Numbered from the stretch's first letter, positions 53,122-62,555 are shown. The stretch: 64,000 nt of DNA from Acetobacterium paludosum (GCF_008086595.1 NZ_RXYA01000010.1:1-64000); one strand, 5' to 3'. The notes: a model not told the origin generated them from the sequence alone. Program-made: numbers and translations.

Positions 53122-53172
53122 CCATCGTTTTTTACAAAAAAAATGAATTTAATTTATAAGGAGAAGAAGAAA

Positions 53173-53832
53173 ATGAAAAGAAAGCTCGGTTCTAGTTTAA
53201 TTCTATCGTTTCTGTGGATACTTTTGTTCCTGCTTGGCTTCGGCGGCAGTGCTTTGGCGGCAGGCGGTGACGGATCGGGTGGAGGCAGTGGAAATGGCAA
53301 TGGCACAGGTCAGGCAGCTACTTCAGATATTACAACAGAAACCACCACTCCCGGAAGTGGTGGCGGTACTGGCGGTGGAAGCGATGAACCTTTAACCCTT
53401 GTGAGTGCGACACCCGCCGTGGATTCAACGAATGTAGCGGTGGATTCAGCAATAACTCTTGAATTCAGCAAAAATGTCGCTTATGCCACGGTGCGAGATG
53501 GCAATCTTAAAGCGGTTACTTTATGGAAGGGGGATACACAGGTTCCTGCTGATATTACCATGGCTGATGACCAATTGGAGCCGGATCTGCGAAATTTTAT
53601 CACTATCACCCCAACTGAAGCATTAAAAGAAGGTACACTGTACACCGTTAAAGTTGATGATACTTTAGCCGCAAAAAGTGGAAATGTGCTAGCTGAACCT
53701 TTAAAACTAAATTTCACAACAACTGCTCCAGCAACACCAAACAGCAATTTGACGCTCTGGATTAGTTTGGGAGCGCTGGTTGTTGTTATTATGATTATCG
53801 CCGCTGTTTTGATGAAACGAAAAAAAGTATAA
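53173..53832 (+). CDS. Secreted, membrane-anchored Ig-like protein before an ABC importer
   Basis: From the ATG at 53173 (AAGGAG upstream) this encodes 219 residues. A signal peptide (about 1-30, ending ALAA) is followed by a Gly/Ser/Thr-rich low-complexity linker to about residue 75 and one Big_5/SbsA-type Ig-like domain (LVSATPAVDSTNVAVDSAITLEFSKNV). A C-terminal membrane helix (LWISLGALVVVIMIIAAVLM) and a lysine tail follow. It ends directly before the permease start, so it is probably an extracellular partner of the transporter. Confidence 0.85.
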   Translation: MKRKLGSSLILSFLWILLFLLGFGGSALAAGGDGSGGGSGNGNGTGQAATSDITTETTTPGSGGGTGGGSDEPLTLVSATPAVDSTNVAVDSAITLEFSKNVAYATVRDGNLKAVTLWKGDTQVPADITMADDQLEPDLRNFITITPTEALKEGTLYTVKVDDTLAAKSGNVLAEPLKLNFTTTAPATPNSNLTLWISLGALVVVIMIIAAVLMKRKKV

Positions 53833-54846
53833 ATGTCACCGAAAAAAAAGACGATTGTCACAATTATTCTGATTATTCTGCCCATTATATTTTTCTTTGG
53901 AACCATTTGTATCGGGCGTTATTATGTTTCCTTAAAAGATGTTTGTCTTTGTTTATGGCAGGGAGTTACAGGATACAGCAGCGGTCTCAGTACGGAAACC
54001 ATTGCTGTGGTTCTGCAGATACGATTACCAAGGGCATTTTTAGGTGCGATGGTAGGAGCGGCCCTTGCTGCAAGCGGCGCAGCATTTCAGGGACTTTTCC
54101 GTAATCCACTGGTTTCAAGCGGTATTTTGGGTGTTTCATCCGGCGCCGGTTTTGGGGCGGCGCTAGCGATTGTGCTATTTAACAATATTTTTTTAACTCC
54201 CGTTTTTGCCTTTGTATTTGGAGTAATTGCGGTCATTCTCAGCTATTTTGCCGGTCGCATTGACAATACATCACCAACGATAACCCTTGTATTGGGCGGC
54301 ACCATTATTCAATCCATTTTTGCGGCTTTAATATCGCTTTTGAAATATGTGGCTGATTCCGCCACTGAACTTCCGGCAATTACTTTTTGGCTGATGGGAA
54401 GTTTAGCCTCAACCAAAACTTCAGATGTATTGCTAGCTTTTGTTCCCATGGTAATTGGAATGATGGGATTATTGCTGATGCGTTATCGTCTCAATGTTTT
54501 GTCCATGGGTGATAGAGAAGCAAAAACATTAGGTATTCATGTCAATGCAAACAAAGCGTTTATCATCATTTCCGCAACCCTTGCCACAGCAGGGGCTGTA
54601 TGTGTCAGCGGCGTGGTTGGCTGGATTGGACTGATCATTCCCCATGTGGCACGGATGTTAGTTGGCAATGACAATAAATGGGTGGTGCCTGCCAGTATGT
54701 CTGTGGGGGCTTGTTTTGTCATTCTTTGCGATACCATTTGCCGCACATTGACTGGCGGGGAAATCCCACTGGGTATTATAACCGCTCTGATTGGTGGGCC
54801 GTTTTTTATTTATCTTCTTAAAAAAACAAAAGGAAGGAACTGGTAA
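53833..54846 (+). CDS. FecCD-type ABC importer permease (probable tungstate/molybdate)
   Basis: A 337-residue membrane protein of the BtuC/FecCD family with about ten helices. RLPRAFLGAMVGAALAASGAAFQGLFRNPLVSSGILGVSSGAGFGAA and GVVGWIGLIIPHVARMLVG are signature regions. The family moves siderophores, cobalamin and, in MolBC of Haemophilus, molybdate and tungstate. Location among Mo/W cofactor genes favours an oxyanion. The start follows the previous stop directly and its own stop overlaps the ATPase start. Confidence 0.9.
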   Translation: MSPKKKTIVTIILIILPIIFFFGTICIGRYYVSLKDVCLCLWQGVTGYSSGLSTETIAVVLQIRLPRAFLGAMVGAALAASGAAFQGLFRNPLVSSGILGVSSGAGFGAALAIVLFNNIFLTPVFAFVFGVIAVILSYFAGRIDNTSPTITLVLGGTIIQSIFAALISLLKYVADSATELPAITFWLMGSLASTKTSDVLLAFVPMVIGMMGLLLMRYRLNVLSMGDREAKTLGIHVNANKAFIIISATLATAGAVCVSGVVGWIGLIIPHVARMLVGNDNKWVVPASMSVGACFVILCDTICRTLTGGEIPLGIITALIGGPFFIYLLKKTKGRNW

Positions 54847-55655
54847 TGTCATTATTAAGCCTACAAAACGTATCCTTTGGTTATCAGGATAATCAACCGA
54901 TTTTTGAAAATATCAGCTTTGATGTAAAACCCGGGGAAGTATTCTGTATTATCGGTCCCAATGGTTGCGGTAAAACCACACTCATTGACAGTATTCTGGG
55001 AATCAATCAACCACAAAGCGGACGCATTATGGTTGCAGATAACGATTTGCATAAGATGAAACCTAAAGAGTTTGCAAAAAATATCGCCTATGTACCCCAA
55101 AGTCATACAAAGACGTTTCCCTACACGGTCCTTGATATTGTGGTCATGGGTCGAACTTATGCCACAAAAATGTTCTCAGCGCCCAATACCGCTGAGCGAC
55201 ATCGGGCCATCGAGAGCCTTGAACAAGTCGGGCTAAAAGGTTTTGAAAATCGTTTATACACAGAGTTGAGCGGAGGCGAGCTTCAATTGGTGCTCATCGC
55301 CAGAGCGTTAGCTCAGGAATCGCACATTATGATTATGGATGAACCCACGGCCCATTTGGATTTCCGACATGAGCTCATGGTGATGGAAATCATCACGTGG
55401 CTGGTGAAAGAAAAAGGACTTACCATCATCATGGCCACCCATTTTTTAAATCAGGCCTTTTATCTGGAAAACGCAGGAGTTGAAATTCGCGTTGCCCTGA
55501 TGAACCAAGGAACATTTAAAGCGATAGGAACACCGACAGAAGTATTAACAAAGAATAACTTAAAAGATGTTTTTAAAATTTTTTCTTCCATTGGAATGAC
55601 TGATGAAGAAGGGATCAACCAGAAATTTATTGTTCCATTAAAAAATATTCGATAG
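54846..55655 (+). CDS. ABC importer ATP-binding protein
   Basis: A 269-residue ATPase. GPNGCGKTT is Walker A, LSGGELQLVLIARAL the signature (with Glu-Leu in place of the usual Gln-Arg), IMIMDEPTAHLD Walker B, and MATHFLNQA holds the switch histidine. It pairs with the FecCD-type permease, whose stop codon overlaps its start (TAATG). Confidence 0.94.
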   Translation: MSLLSLQNVSFGYQDNQPIFENISFDVKPGEVFCIIGPNGCGKTTLIDSILGINQPQSGRIMVADNDLHKMKPKEFAKNIAYVPQSHTKTFPYTVLDIVVMGRTYATKMFSAPNTAERHRAIESLEQVGLKGFENRLYTELSGGELQLVLIARALAQESHIMIMDEPTAHLDFRHELMVMEIITWLVKEKGLTIIMATHFLNQAFYLENAGVEIRVALMNQGTFKAIGTPTEVLTKNNLKDVFKIFSSIGMTDEEGINQKFIVPLKNIR

Positions 55656-55691
55656 TTTATTTTTAGGGACGGTTACGATAGGTGGTTTTAT

Positions 55692-56774
55692 ATGAAAAAA
55701 AATAAAAAAACAAGATTTGGTCTGGTGATGATTTTTTTTATGATGACGATCTTTTTATCTGGTTGTCAAGCACAAGCTCCCATCTCAACAGTCCCCACAA
55801 AAACCATTGTAGATTGCATGGATCGGGAAGTGGTTATTCCTGAAGATCCTCAACGCGTGGCATGTCTTTATGCTTCCACGGCCCATATGGTGGCAATGCT
55901 GGGAGAAGCGGACAAAATTATCGGAATACCTAATGGCGTTAAACGCGATGTATTAATGTCCTACAAACTTCCGGATATTGCTTCATTGTCGGTGCCTTTT
56001 CAAGACGGCACCATTAATATAGAAGAACTGCTGACATCAAAAACCGACCTGGTTCTGATCAGACAAAGTACCGCTGAAAATGAAGGAGAAATTGAAAAAC
56101 TTGATAAGGCGGGTATTCCCTGGGTAGTGGTGGATTACTCCAGTTTGGCAGGATTAAAAAAAGCCATTACGGTTACCGGCGATATCTTTGACCAAAAGGA
56201 AAAAGCAGCCGGTTATAACGCGTATGTTCAGGAAATATTGGATTTGGTAACTGAACGGCTGAGTCAGATTCCGGAAACATCCCGGATTCGCATTTACCAC
56301 GCCGTTAATGAAGCGGCCAGAACCGATCTTAACGGAGATCTGTGCACTCAAATAACAGATGTGGCTGGAGTTATCAATGTTTCAACTCAGGGTGGCAGCT
56401 TGATTACTGATGCTGAAAAAACGATGACAACCCTTGAACAGATTTACGCATGGAATCCGGATGCGATTATCGCCAACGATATCAATGCAACAAAATATAT
56501 GCTAAGTGACTCAAAATGGTCCGGTCTTGGGGCAGTCGTTAATCAACGGGTAACGACACTTCCCGTTGGCGTAACGAGGTGGTGTCATCCAGGATCCATG
56601 GAACCCCAAATGGCGGCTCTTTTTATTGCCAAGCTTTTTTATCCGGAACAATTTATGGATATAGATCTTGTTCAAACCACGAAGGAATATTATAAAAAAT
56701 GGTTCGATCTGGATCTCTCCGATGAAGATGTTTCAGCGGTTCTATCCGGAGCAGGCATGCGTTTGTCAAAATAA
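55692..56774 (+). CDS. Substrate-binding lipoprotein of the ABC importer
   Basis: A 360-residue lipoprotein with a signal peptide ending in the lipobox LSGC (Cys25) and a periplasmic-binding fold of the helical-backbone class III type (DCMDREVVIPEDPQRVACLY, ELLTSKTDLVLIRQ, WNPDAIIANDINATKY). Binding proteins of this class carry vitamin B12, haem, siderophores and, in MolA, molybdate/tungstate. The operon suggests an oxyanion, but iron or corrinoid uptake is not excluded. Confidence 0.9.
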   Translation: MKKNKKTRFGLVMIFFMMTIFLSGCQAQAPISTVPTKTIVDCMDREVVIPEDPQRVACLYASTAHMVAMLGEADKIIGIPNGVKRDVLMSYKLPDIASLSVPFQDGTINIEELLTSKTDLVLIRQSTAENEGEIEKLDKAGIPWVVVDYSSLAGLKKAITVTGDIFDQKEKAAGYNAYVQEILDLVTERLSQIPETSRIRIYHAVNEAARTDLNGDLCTQITDVAGVINVSTQGGSLITDAEKTMTTLEQIYAWNPDAIIANDINATKYMLSDSKWSGLGAVVNQRVTTLPVGVTRWCHPGSMEPQMAALFIAKLFYPEQFMDIDLVQTTKEYYKKWFDLDLSDEDVSAVLSGAGMRLSK

Positions 56775-56793
56775 ACAGATAACAGGAGAAAAA

Positions 56794-58017
56794 ATGGAAT
56801 TACTTAAAGTAAAAACCATCGATGAAATGAAAAAGATCATTAATGAAAAATTCAGTCACCTGACCTTGAAAATAGAAAAAATTGCGATAAACGATGGCTT
56901 GGGAAGGGTATTGGCCAATGACATCATCGCGACCATGAATGTTCCCCATTTCAATCGATCTGTGGTTGATGGCTACGCAGTAAAGCTAACCGATGTGCAG
57001 GGGGCGTCAACGGCAATTCCCGGTTTTTTAAGAATAATCGGTGAAGTTCAAATGGGAACAGAGACCCGAATAGTGCTTAATCAGGGAGAAACAGTGTATG
57101 TTCCAACCGGGGGTATGGTTCCTAAAGGAACAGACGCCATGGTTATGGTCGAATATACAGAAAAATTCGGGGATCAGGATCTTGCAGTCTATCAGAATGT
57201 CGGCATCAATGAAAACATGATGCTCATTGGTGACGACATTAGAGATGGCGAAACGGCCTTTAATAAAGGTCATTTCTTAAGGCCTCAGGACATTGGGGTT
57301 TTATCCGCGCTGGGGTTTCTTCAGGTTGAGGTGTATAAACGACCCTGTTTGAGTATCATATCCACTGGCGATGAAATTATTCGTCCTGGGGAAATGCCTA
57401 AACCCGGTGAAGTGATTGATATTAATACCCCGGCATTAGCGGCGGTAGCGAAACGTTTAGGAGCAAATGTCATTTCGATATCCTATGCTAAAGATGATTT
57501 CGATATTATTTTGAAAGAAGTTCAGGAAAGTCTGAAAACCAGCGATATGGTGATATTGTCGGGAGGAAGCTCCATGGGGGAAAAGGATTATACCGTGAAG
57601 GTTATTGATAAACTTGGCGTAGTTCTTCTTCATGGATTAGCCGTCAAACCGGGAAAACCAACGATTTTAGGAATAGCAAACGAAAAACCGGTCATTGGAC
57701 TGCCGGGGCAGCCGGCTTCTGCCATTATGGTTTTTATGATCATACTCAGAGAGTTTATGACACTTTACTACGGTCAGGATCAATTTAAATACCAAACCAT
57801 ACAAGGCAAATTAATGGAAAATGTTCATGCTGCGCCGGGAAGACGAACCTTCCAAACCGTAGCGATCAAAGAAGGTCAGGATCAGATTGAAGTGATGCCA
57901 ACCCATGGAAAGTCGGGGATGATTACCTTATTGTCTTATTCAGATGGATATATTGAAATCACTGAAAATGAAGAAGGGAAAAACTGTGGCGAGCTGGTCG
58001 AAGTAACCTTGTTTTAA
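56794..58017 (+). CDS. moeA: Molybdopterin molybdenumtransferase MoeA (second copy)
   Basis: From the ATG at 56794 (AGGAGA upstream) this encodes 407 residues. Motifs include PHFNRSVVDGYAV, VPTGGMVPKGTDAMVMVEY, STGDEI, LSGGSSMGEKDYT, AVKPGKPT and GLPGQPASA. An in-frame longer start lies inside the binding-protein gene and is not supported. With the copy at 48251 and the fusion at 58062, it gives three MoeA-type proteins in the window, so metal or substrate specialisation is likely. Confidence 0.93.
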   Translation: MELLKVKTIDEMKKIINEKFSHLTLKIEKIAINDGLGRVLANDIIATMNVPHFNRSVVDGYAVKLTDVQGASTAIPGFLRIIGEVQMGTETRIVLNQGETVYVPTGGMVPKGTDAMVMVEYTEKFGDQDLAVYQNVGINENMMLIGDDIRDGETAFNKGHFLRPQDIGVLSALGFLQVEVYKRPCLSIISTGDEIIRPGEMPKPGEVIDINTPALAAVAKRLGANVISISYAKDDFDIILKEVQESLKTSDMVILSGGSSMGEKDYTVKVIDKLGVVLLHGLAVKPGKPTILGIANEKPVIGLPGQPASAIMVFMIILREFMTLYYGQDQFKYQTIQGKLMENVHAAPGRRTFQTVAIKEGQDQIEVMPTHGKSGMITLLSYSDGYIEITENEEGKNCGELVEVTLF

Positions 58018-58061
58018 ACGATTGTTTTCTGAAAACAGAAAATTAGAAATGGAGCGAATGC

Positions 58062-60002
58062 ATGAATACAGAAAATACAGCGAAAAAAGATGAACGAAAT
58101 TTATACTTGAAAAATGAAGATTTAGATGCAGCTGTAGAAAAATATCTGGCTTTATTATCATTTGATGCAACCGAGCAGCAATGTCATTTCCTGGCGGTGA
58201 CGGAAGCACAGGGATGGGTGACCAAAGAGCCTGTGTTTGCGAGGATATCTTCGCCTTATTACAATGCGTCGGCAATGGATGGCATCTGTGTGGACGCCAT
58301 GGCAATGATCGATGTTGATGAACGCCATCCAAAGATCCTAGTGAAAGAAAAAGATTTTAATTTTGTCGATACTGGAGATGTCATTACAGACCCCTATAAT
58401 GCAGTGATCATGATTGAAGATGTGGTTATAAAAGATGATAAACAGGTCAGTATCAATGGACCGGTTGCACTTTGGCAGCACGTTCGGCCCATCGGAGAAG
58501 ATATCGTCGCTGGTGAGCTGATTATTCCGGCCTTTCATTGTATCCGCCCGATGGATATCGGCGCCTTATTGGCAGGTGGGATTACCGAGATTGAAGTGAT
58601 CGAAAGGCCAAAGGTTGGAATTATCCCAACCGGAACGGAACTGGTTGAAGTCGGAGAACACATGTCTGTGGGAAAAATTATCGATTCCAATACCCATATG
58701 TTTGCCGGTTTAGTCAAAGAATATGGGGGACAGCCAAACCGTTATCCGGCCGTTCGGGATGATTACGACCTAATAAAAAAGGCAATTGCAAAAGCAGCGG
58801 ATGAAAATGATGTTGTACTCATTTCAGCCGGTTCGTCAGCCGGGACAGAAGACTATACCCGAAAACTCATTGAAGAATTAGGAGAAGTGGTGGTTCACGG
58901 GGTGGCGATCAAACCGGGAAAACCAGTGGTGTTAGGGATTATCAGGGGAAAACCGGTGATCGGCATTCCCGGCTATCCGGTATCAGCCTATTTTGTTTTT
59001 GAAAGCTTTGTTAAACCGATTATCCTGGCATTTAATCATCAAACCGTTAATAAAGGTTTGACTATTAAAGCTGTATTATCAAAACGTTTAATGTCGTCAC
59101 TTAAGTACCTGGAGTTCGTTCGGATGAAATGCGGACGGGTAAATGATACGTTTGTGGCAACACCTCTGGATCGCGGAGCCGGTGTGACAATGTCGCTGGT
59201 GAATGCGGATGGCATTTTAAAAATTCCCAAAAATGTTGAAGGATACGATGCTGGTGAAGTGGTCGAGATCGTTTTGATGCGTCCCCAGGAAGAAATCGAA
59301 AACACCCTGGTTTCGATTGGAAGCCATGATGTGCTTATGGATATCGTGGCAAATATCATTCATAAAAATCGAAAAATTATGAGCTTGTCCTCAACCCATG
59401 TGGGAAGTCTGGGTGGAATAATGGCCATCAAAAAAGGCGAATGTCATATCGCGCCTGTTCATTTGCTGGATGAAGAGACAGGTGTCTATAATTGCTCCTA
59501 TCTAAAACGTTACCTGGAAAAAGAGGGTGCTGTTTTGATCAAGGGGGTAAAACGGACCCAGGGAATGATGATCCCTAAGGGCAATCCCAAAAACATCAGA
59601 GGAATTGAAGATCTTACCAGGGATGACATTAGTTTTGTGAATCGGCAGCGTGGATCGGGAACACGGGTATTGCTGGATTTCCTATTAAAAAAGAATGCTA
59701 TCGAATCCGCAACTATATTGGGATATACCCGCGAAATGAATACCCATATGATGGTTGCATCGGCGGTGAAATCCGGTTCCTGCGATGTGGGTATGGGCGT
59801 ATTGTCCGCGGCAAATATGATGGATCTGGATTTTATTCCCATTGGAGATGAAGAGTATGACTTTATCGTTTTAAAAAAGAACCTTAATGATCCCCGTGTT
59901 CAGACCTTTATCAGCGTCCTCAAGTCCCCTGAATTTGCCGAGGCCCTGAATCAGTTGGGTGGGTATGGCTTCGAAAATCCTGGAGAAATAGTGGAAGTCT
60001 AA
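58062..60002 (+). CDS. MoeA fused to a C-terminal periplasmic-binding-like domain
   Basis: A 646-residue protein. Residues 1-410 are MoeA-like (YYNASAMDGICVDA, FVDTGDVITDPYNAVIMIEDV, PTGTELVEVGE, SAGSSAGTEDYTRKL, AIKPGKPVVLG, GIPGYPVSAYF). The remainder is a PBP-like domain related to LysR-substrate and ModA-type folds (LSSTHVGSLGGIMAIKKGECHIAPVHLLDEETGVYN, FVNRQRGSGTRVLLDFLLKK, VGMGVLSAA). No signal peptide is present, so that domain must bind an intracellular ligand, plausibly molybdate, tungstate or cofactor. This fusion is widespread in anaerobes. It ends the operon. Confidence 0.93.
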   Translation: MNTENTAKKDERNLYLKNEDLDAAVEKYLALLSFDATEQQCHFLAVTEAQGWVTKEPVFARISSPYYNASAMDGICVDAMAMIDVDERHPKILVKEKDFNFVDTGDVITDPYNAVIMIEDVVIKDDKQVSINGPVALWQHVRPIGEDIVAGELIIPAFHCIRPMDIGALLAGGITEIEVIERPKVGIIPTGTELVEVGEHMSVGKIIDSNTHMFAGLVKEYGGQPNRYPAVRDDYDLIKKAIAKAADENDVVLISAGSSAGTEDYTRKLIEELGEVVVHGVAIKPGKPVVLGIIRGKPVIGIPGYPVSAYFVFESFVKPIILAFNHQTVNKGLTIKAVLSKRLMSSLKYLEFVRMKCGRVNDTFVATPLDRGAGVTMSLVNADGILKIPKNVEGYDAGEVVEIVLMRPQEEIENTLVSIGSHDVLMDIVANIIHKNRKIMSLSSTHVGSLGGIMAIKKGECHIAPVHLLDEETGVYNCSYLKRYLEKEGAVLIKGVKRTQGMMIPKGNPKNIRGIEDLTRDDISFVNRQRGSGTRVLLDFLLKKNAIESATILGYTREMNTHMMVASAVKSGSCDVGMGVLSAANMMDLDFIPIGDEEYDFIVLKKNLNDPRVQTFISVLKSPEFAEALNQLGGYGFENPGEIVEV

Positions 60003-60134
60003 GGTGTCGTTGTTTTATGAAATTGATTAACTGGTTAAAATTATCTGATCGCAATTACATCAGCCCGTGGACTTTATAGCGGATATAATAATCAGCAAAT
60101 TTTTCGCAGCAGCGTCTGCAAAAAAAATCAAAGA

Positions 60135-60148
60135 GGCAAATATTTGCC
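60135..60148. promoter_or_regulatory. 14-bp palindrome upstream of the AOR promoter
   Basis: GGCAAATATTTGCC is a perfect palindrome about 70 bases before the -35 box of the AOR gene. It may bind an activator or repressor. Confidence 0.4.
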
Positions 60149-60216
60149 ATATTCTTAAAAGATATTTATTAAAGTAATCAAAAGATATTATTTTTCAGTA
60201 AGCGTTAACAATTATA

Positions 60217-60245
60217 TTGATAAAAAGATAAAAATTAGATATAAT
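60217..60245 (+). promoter_or_regulatory. Promoter of the AOR gene
   Basis: TTGATA (60217-60222) and TATAAT (60240-60245) are 17 bases apart, about 40 bases before the start codon. Confidence 0.8.
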
Positions 60246-60286
60246 GCAGTTGGTTACAAATAAATAAAATTTAGGAGGCGTACGAA

Positions 60287-62086
60287 ATGTTTGGTTACAT
60301 GGGAAAAATATTGCGTATTAATTTGACGACCGGTGTTATTGGAACTGAGGATTTGGATTTTGAGCTGGCAAAGAAGTATATTGGTGGTCGAGGCTTAGGA
60401 ACAAAACTTTATATGGATGAGGTTGATCCACAAATTGATCCTTTTGCGGCAGAGAACAAAATTATTTTTATCAATGGTCCTTTAACAGGAACAGCTACCC
60501 CTACTGGTGGTCGGTATATGGTAGTTACTAAATCGCCATTGACGGGATGTATAGCATCCTCCAATTCAGGTGGAAAATGGGGAGCATATCTAAAATATGC
60601 CGGTTATGATGCGATTATCATCGAAGGTAAAGCGAGCCTTCCGGTATACATCAATATTGAAGAAGAAAAAGTCGAAATTTTACCTGCTCTGGATATCTGG
60701 GGCAAGTACACTTCAGAAACAAGTGCCGCACTTACAGAAAAACATCCTGCAGCCAGCGTTTTAACCATCGGACCTTCCGGTGAAAAATTATCTCAAATGG
60801 CTGCCATTATGAATGAAAATGATCGTGCTGCCGGCCGTTCAGGTGTTGGTGCGGTTATGGGGTCAAAAAACTTGAAAGCCATTACCGTTAGCGGAAGTCA
60901 GAAACCAGAAATTGCAAATCCGGAAGGATTAAAGGCAGTGACAAAAGAATGCCGTGGCATCCTTAAAGAAAACGGCGTTACCGGCGGCGGGCTGCCAACA
61001 TATGGTACCGCCGTATTGGTTAATATTATTAATGAACATGGTGTTTATCCGGTAAATAATTTTCAGGAGGGTGGAGATCCTGGTGCTGAAGCTGTCAGCG
61101 GTGAAACCTTGACGGAAGAGTATCTGATTAAACGTAATCCCTGTCATCACTGTCCAATTGGCTGCGGTCGATGGGTAAAAAGCGAACACAGCCCGGACGG
61201 TGTCGGCGGACCAGAGTATGAAACTCTTTGGGTATTTGCTGGTGATTTGGGGATTAACGACATGGAAATCGTTATTGAGGCTAACTACTGGTGTAATGAA
61301 CTTGGCCTGGACACGATCTCAGCGGGTGCAACTTTAGCGGCTGCCATGGAATTATATCAACGGGGCTATATTACCGACGAACAATTGGATGATGATGTAA
61401 TTCTGAAATTTGGCAATGCTGAATCGGTTATACATTGGCTGAAAAAATTGGGTAATCGTGAAGGATTCGGAGATATGTTAGCCAGAGGTTCTTATCGCCT
61501 ATGTGATTTCTATGGCGTTCCGGAATACTCCATGTCCGTTAAAAAGCAAGATTTGCCAGCCTACGATCCACGCGGAATTCAGGGAATGGGACTTCAATAT
61601 GCAACCTCAAATCGAGGCGGATGCCATGTTCGTGGTTACCTGATTTCTCCGGAAATCCTTGGCTTGCCAGAAAAATTAGATCGTTTTGATTTAGCTGGTA
61701 AAGAAGTGTGGGTAAAAGTATTCCAGGATCTGACAGCCGTTATTGACTCGTTAGGCTTATGTCTCTTTACCTCATTTGCTTTAGGGGCACAACAATATGC
61801 AGACATGGTGAATGAAGTGCTTGGTACAGAATGGTCGGCAGAAGAACTTCTGCTGGCAGGCGAACGCATCTGGAATCTTGAAAAACTTTTCAATTTGGAA
61901 GCTGGCATCTCACCGGAAGAAGATACGTTGCCACCACGTTTTTTAGAAGAAGAAATGCCTGAAGGGCCTACTAAAGGTTGGGTTCATAAACTGGATAAAT
62001 TGCTTCCCCTCTACTATAAAGAACGTGGTTGGGATGAAGATGGTATTCCCACAGAAGAACGTCTTGAAAAATTAGGCTTATTATAA
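60287..62086 (+). CDS. aor: Tungsten-containing aldehyde:ferredoxin oxidoreductase
   Basis: A 599-residue AOR, which interconverts aldehydes and carboxylic acids using ferredoxin and a tungsto-bispterin cofactor; in acetogens it links acetate to ethanol. The N-terminal domain shows GGRGLGTKLY and GGRYMVVTKSPLTG. NENDRAAGRSGVGAVMGSKNLKA is the pterin site. [4Fe-4S] ligands are in CHHCPIGC (about residue 285) and the later Cys in DSLGLCLFTSF. GGAGG precedes the ATG at 60287. It is monocistronic up to a terminator, with a MoaD-like gene just beyond. Confidence 0.95.
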   Translation: MFGYMGKILRINLTTGVIGTEDLDFELAKKYIGGRGLGTKLYMDEVDPQIDPFAAENKIIFINGPLTGTATPTGGRYMVVTKSPLTGCIASSNSGGKWGAYLKYAGYDAIIIEGKASLPVYINIEEEKVEILPALDIWGKYTSETSAALTEKHPAASVLTIGPSGEKLSQMAAIMNENDRAAGRSGVGAVMGSKNLKAITVSGSQKPEIANPEGLKAVTKECRGILKENGVTGGGLPTYGTAVLVNIINEHGVYPVNNFQEGGDPGAEAVSGETLTEEYLIKRNPCHHCPIGCGRWVKSEHSPDGVGGPEYETLWVFAGDLGINDMEIVIEANYWCNELGLDTISAGATLAAAMELYQRGYITDEQLDDDVILKFGNAESVIHWLKKLGNREGFGDMLARGSYRLCDFYGVPEYSMSVKKQDLPAYDPRGIQGMGLQYATSNRGGCHVRGYLISPEILGLPEKLDRFDLAGKEVWVKVFQDLTAVIDSLGLCLFTSFALGAQQYADMVNEVLGTEWSAEELLLAGERIWNLEKLFNLEAGISPEEDTLPPRFLEEEMPEGPTKGWVHKLDKLLPLYYKERGWDEDGIPTEERLEKLGLL

Positions 62087-62095
62087 GATAAATTT

Positions 62096-62126
62096 AAGGG
62101 ACGATCTTAGTATCGTCCCTTTTTTG
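62096..62126 (+). terminator. Terminator between AOR and the MoaD-like gene
   Basis: AAGGGACGAT (62096-62105) pairs with ATCGTCCCTT (62112-62121), followed by T. The MoaD-like gene starts 13 bases beyond, so it depends on read-through or another promoter. Confidence 0.85.
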
Positions 62127-62138
62127 TTAGGAGAGAAT

Positions 62139-62375
62139 ATGGCTATAAAGGTTAAACTATTTGCATACTTCAGAGAAGGCCGTGGAAAAATCGTCCCAAT
62201 GGATTACACTCCGGGGATGACAGGGCAGGATGTTATTAATACGCTCGGGATAACAGCACCTGAAATTGCAGCAATTATTGTGGATGGTGTTGATGGCAAG
62301 GTTGACAGCATGCTTACGGTGCCAATTAAAGATGGCGGTTATCTGGCAATATTTCCACCTGTTGCAGGAGGCTGA
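62139..62375 (+). CDS. MoaD/ThiS-family sulfur carrier protein
   Basis: From the ATG at 62139 (AGGAGA upstream) this encodes 78 residues of the beta-grasp fold ending in VAGG. The terminal Gly-Gly is adenylated and thiocarboxylated in this family to supply dithiolene sulfur to pyranopterin. Its likely activating enzyme is the ThiF/MoeB protein at 49664. Its position after AOR suggests dedication to the tungsten enzyme. Confidence 0.9.
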   Translation: MAIKVKLFAYFREGRGKIVPMDYTPGMTGQDVINTLGITAPEIAAIIVDGVDGKVDSMLTVPIKDGGYLAIFPPVAGG

Positions 62376-62384
62376 GCTGCAAAA

Positions 62385-62428
62385 AATAAAACCAGAGTCG
62401 ATTGGTTAATTCGACTCTGGTTTTATTT
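62385..62428. terminator. Terminator after the MoaD-like gene
   Basis: An 18-base arm at 62385-62402 (core ACCAGAGTCGA) pairs perfectly with 62411-62428, with A and T runs. Confidence 0.92.
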
Positions 62429-62455
62429 AAAAAGCGTCCCAATTAATAAATATCC

Positions 62456-62500
62456 TGGTTACAAATAAATAAAATTTAGGGACATATGGGAAAAATAAAA
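62456..62500 (+). repeat. Duplicated AOR leader with start-codon remnant
   Basis: Positions 62456-62480 are identical over 25 bases to 60251-60275, the stretch just before the AOR ribosome site. What follows (ACATATGGGAAAAATA) resembles the AOR codons around Met5 (ACATGGGAAAAATA) with the ribosome site deleted. This is the stub of a lost AOR copy or the trace of a slipped duplication. Confidence 0.75.
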
Positions 62501-62555
62501 AGACCACTCCAAAGAAATGGCCTTTTTATTCTGCACTAGAAAAATGCAAAAATAA

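Noticed and set aside
56668-56793. N-terminal extension of the second MoeA
   Set aside because: It lies inside the binding-protein gene in another frame; a good ribosome site supports the start at 56794.
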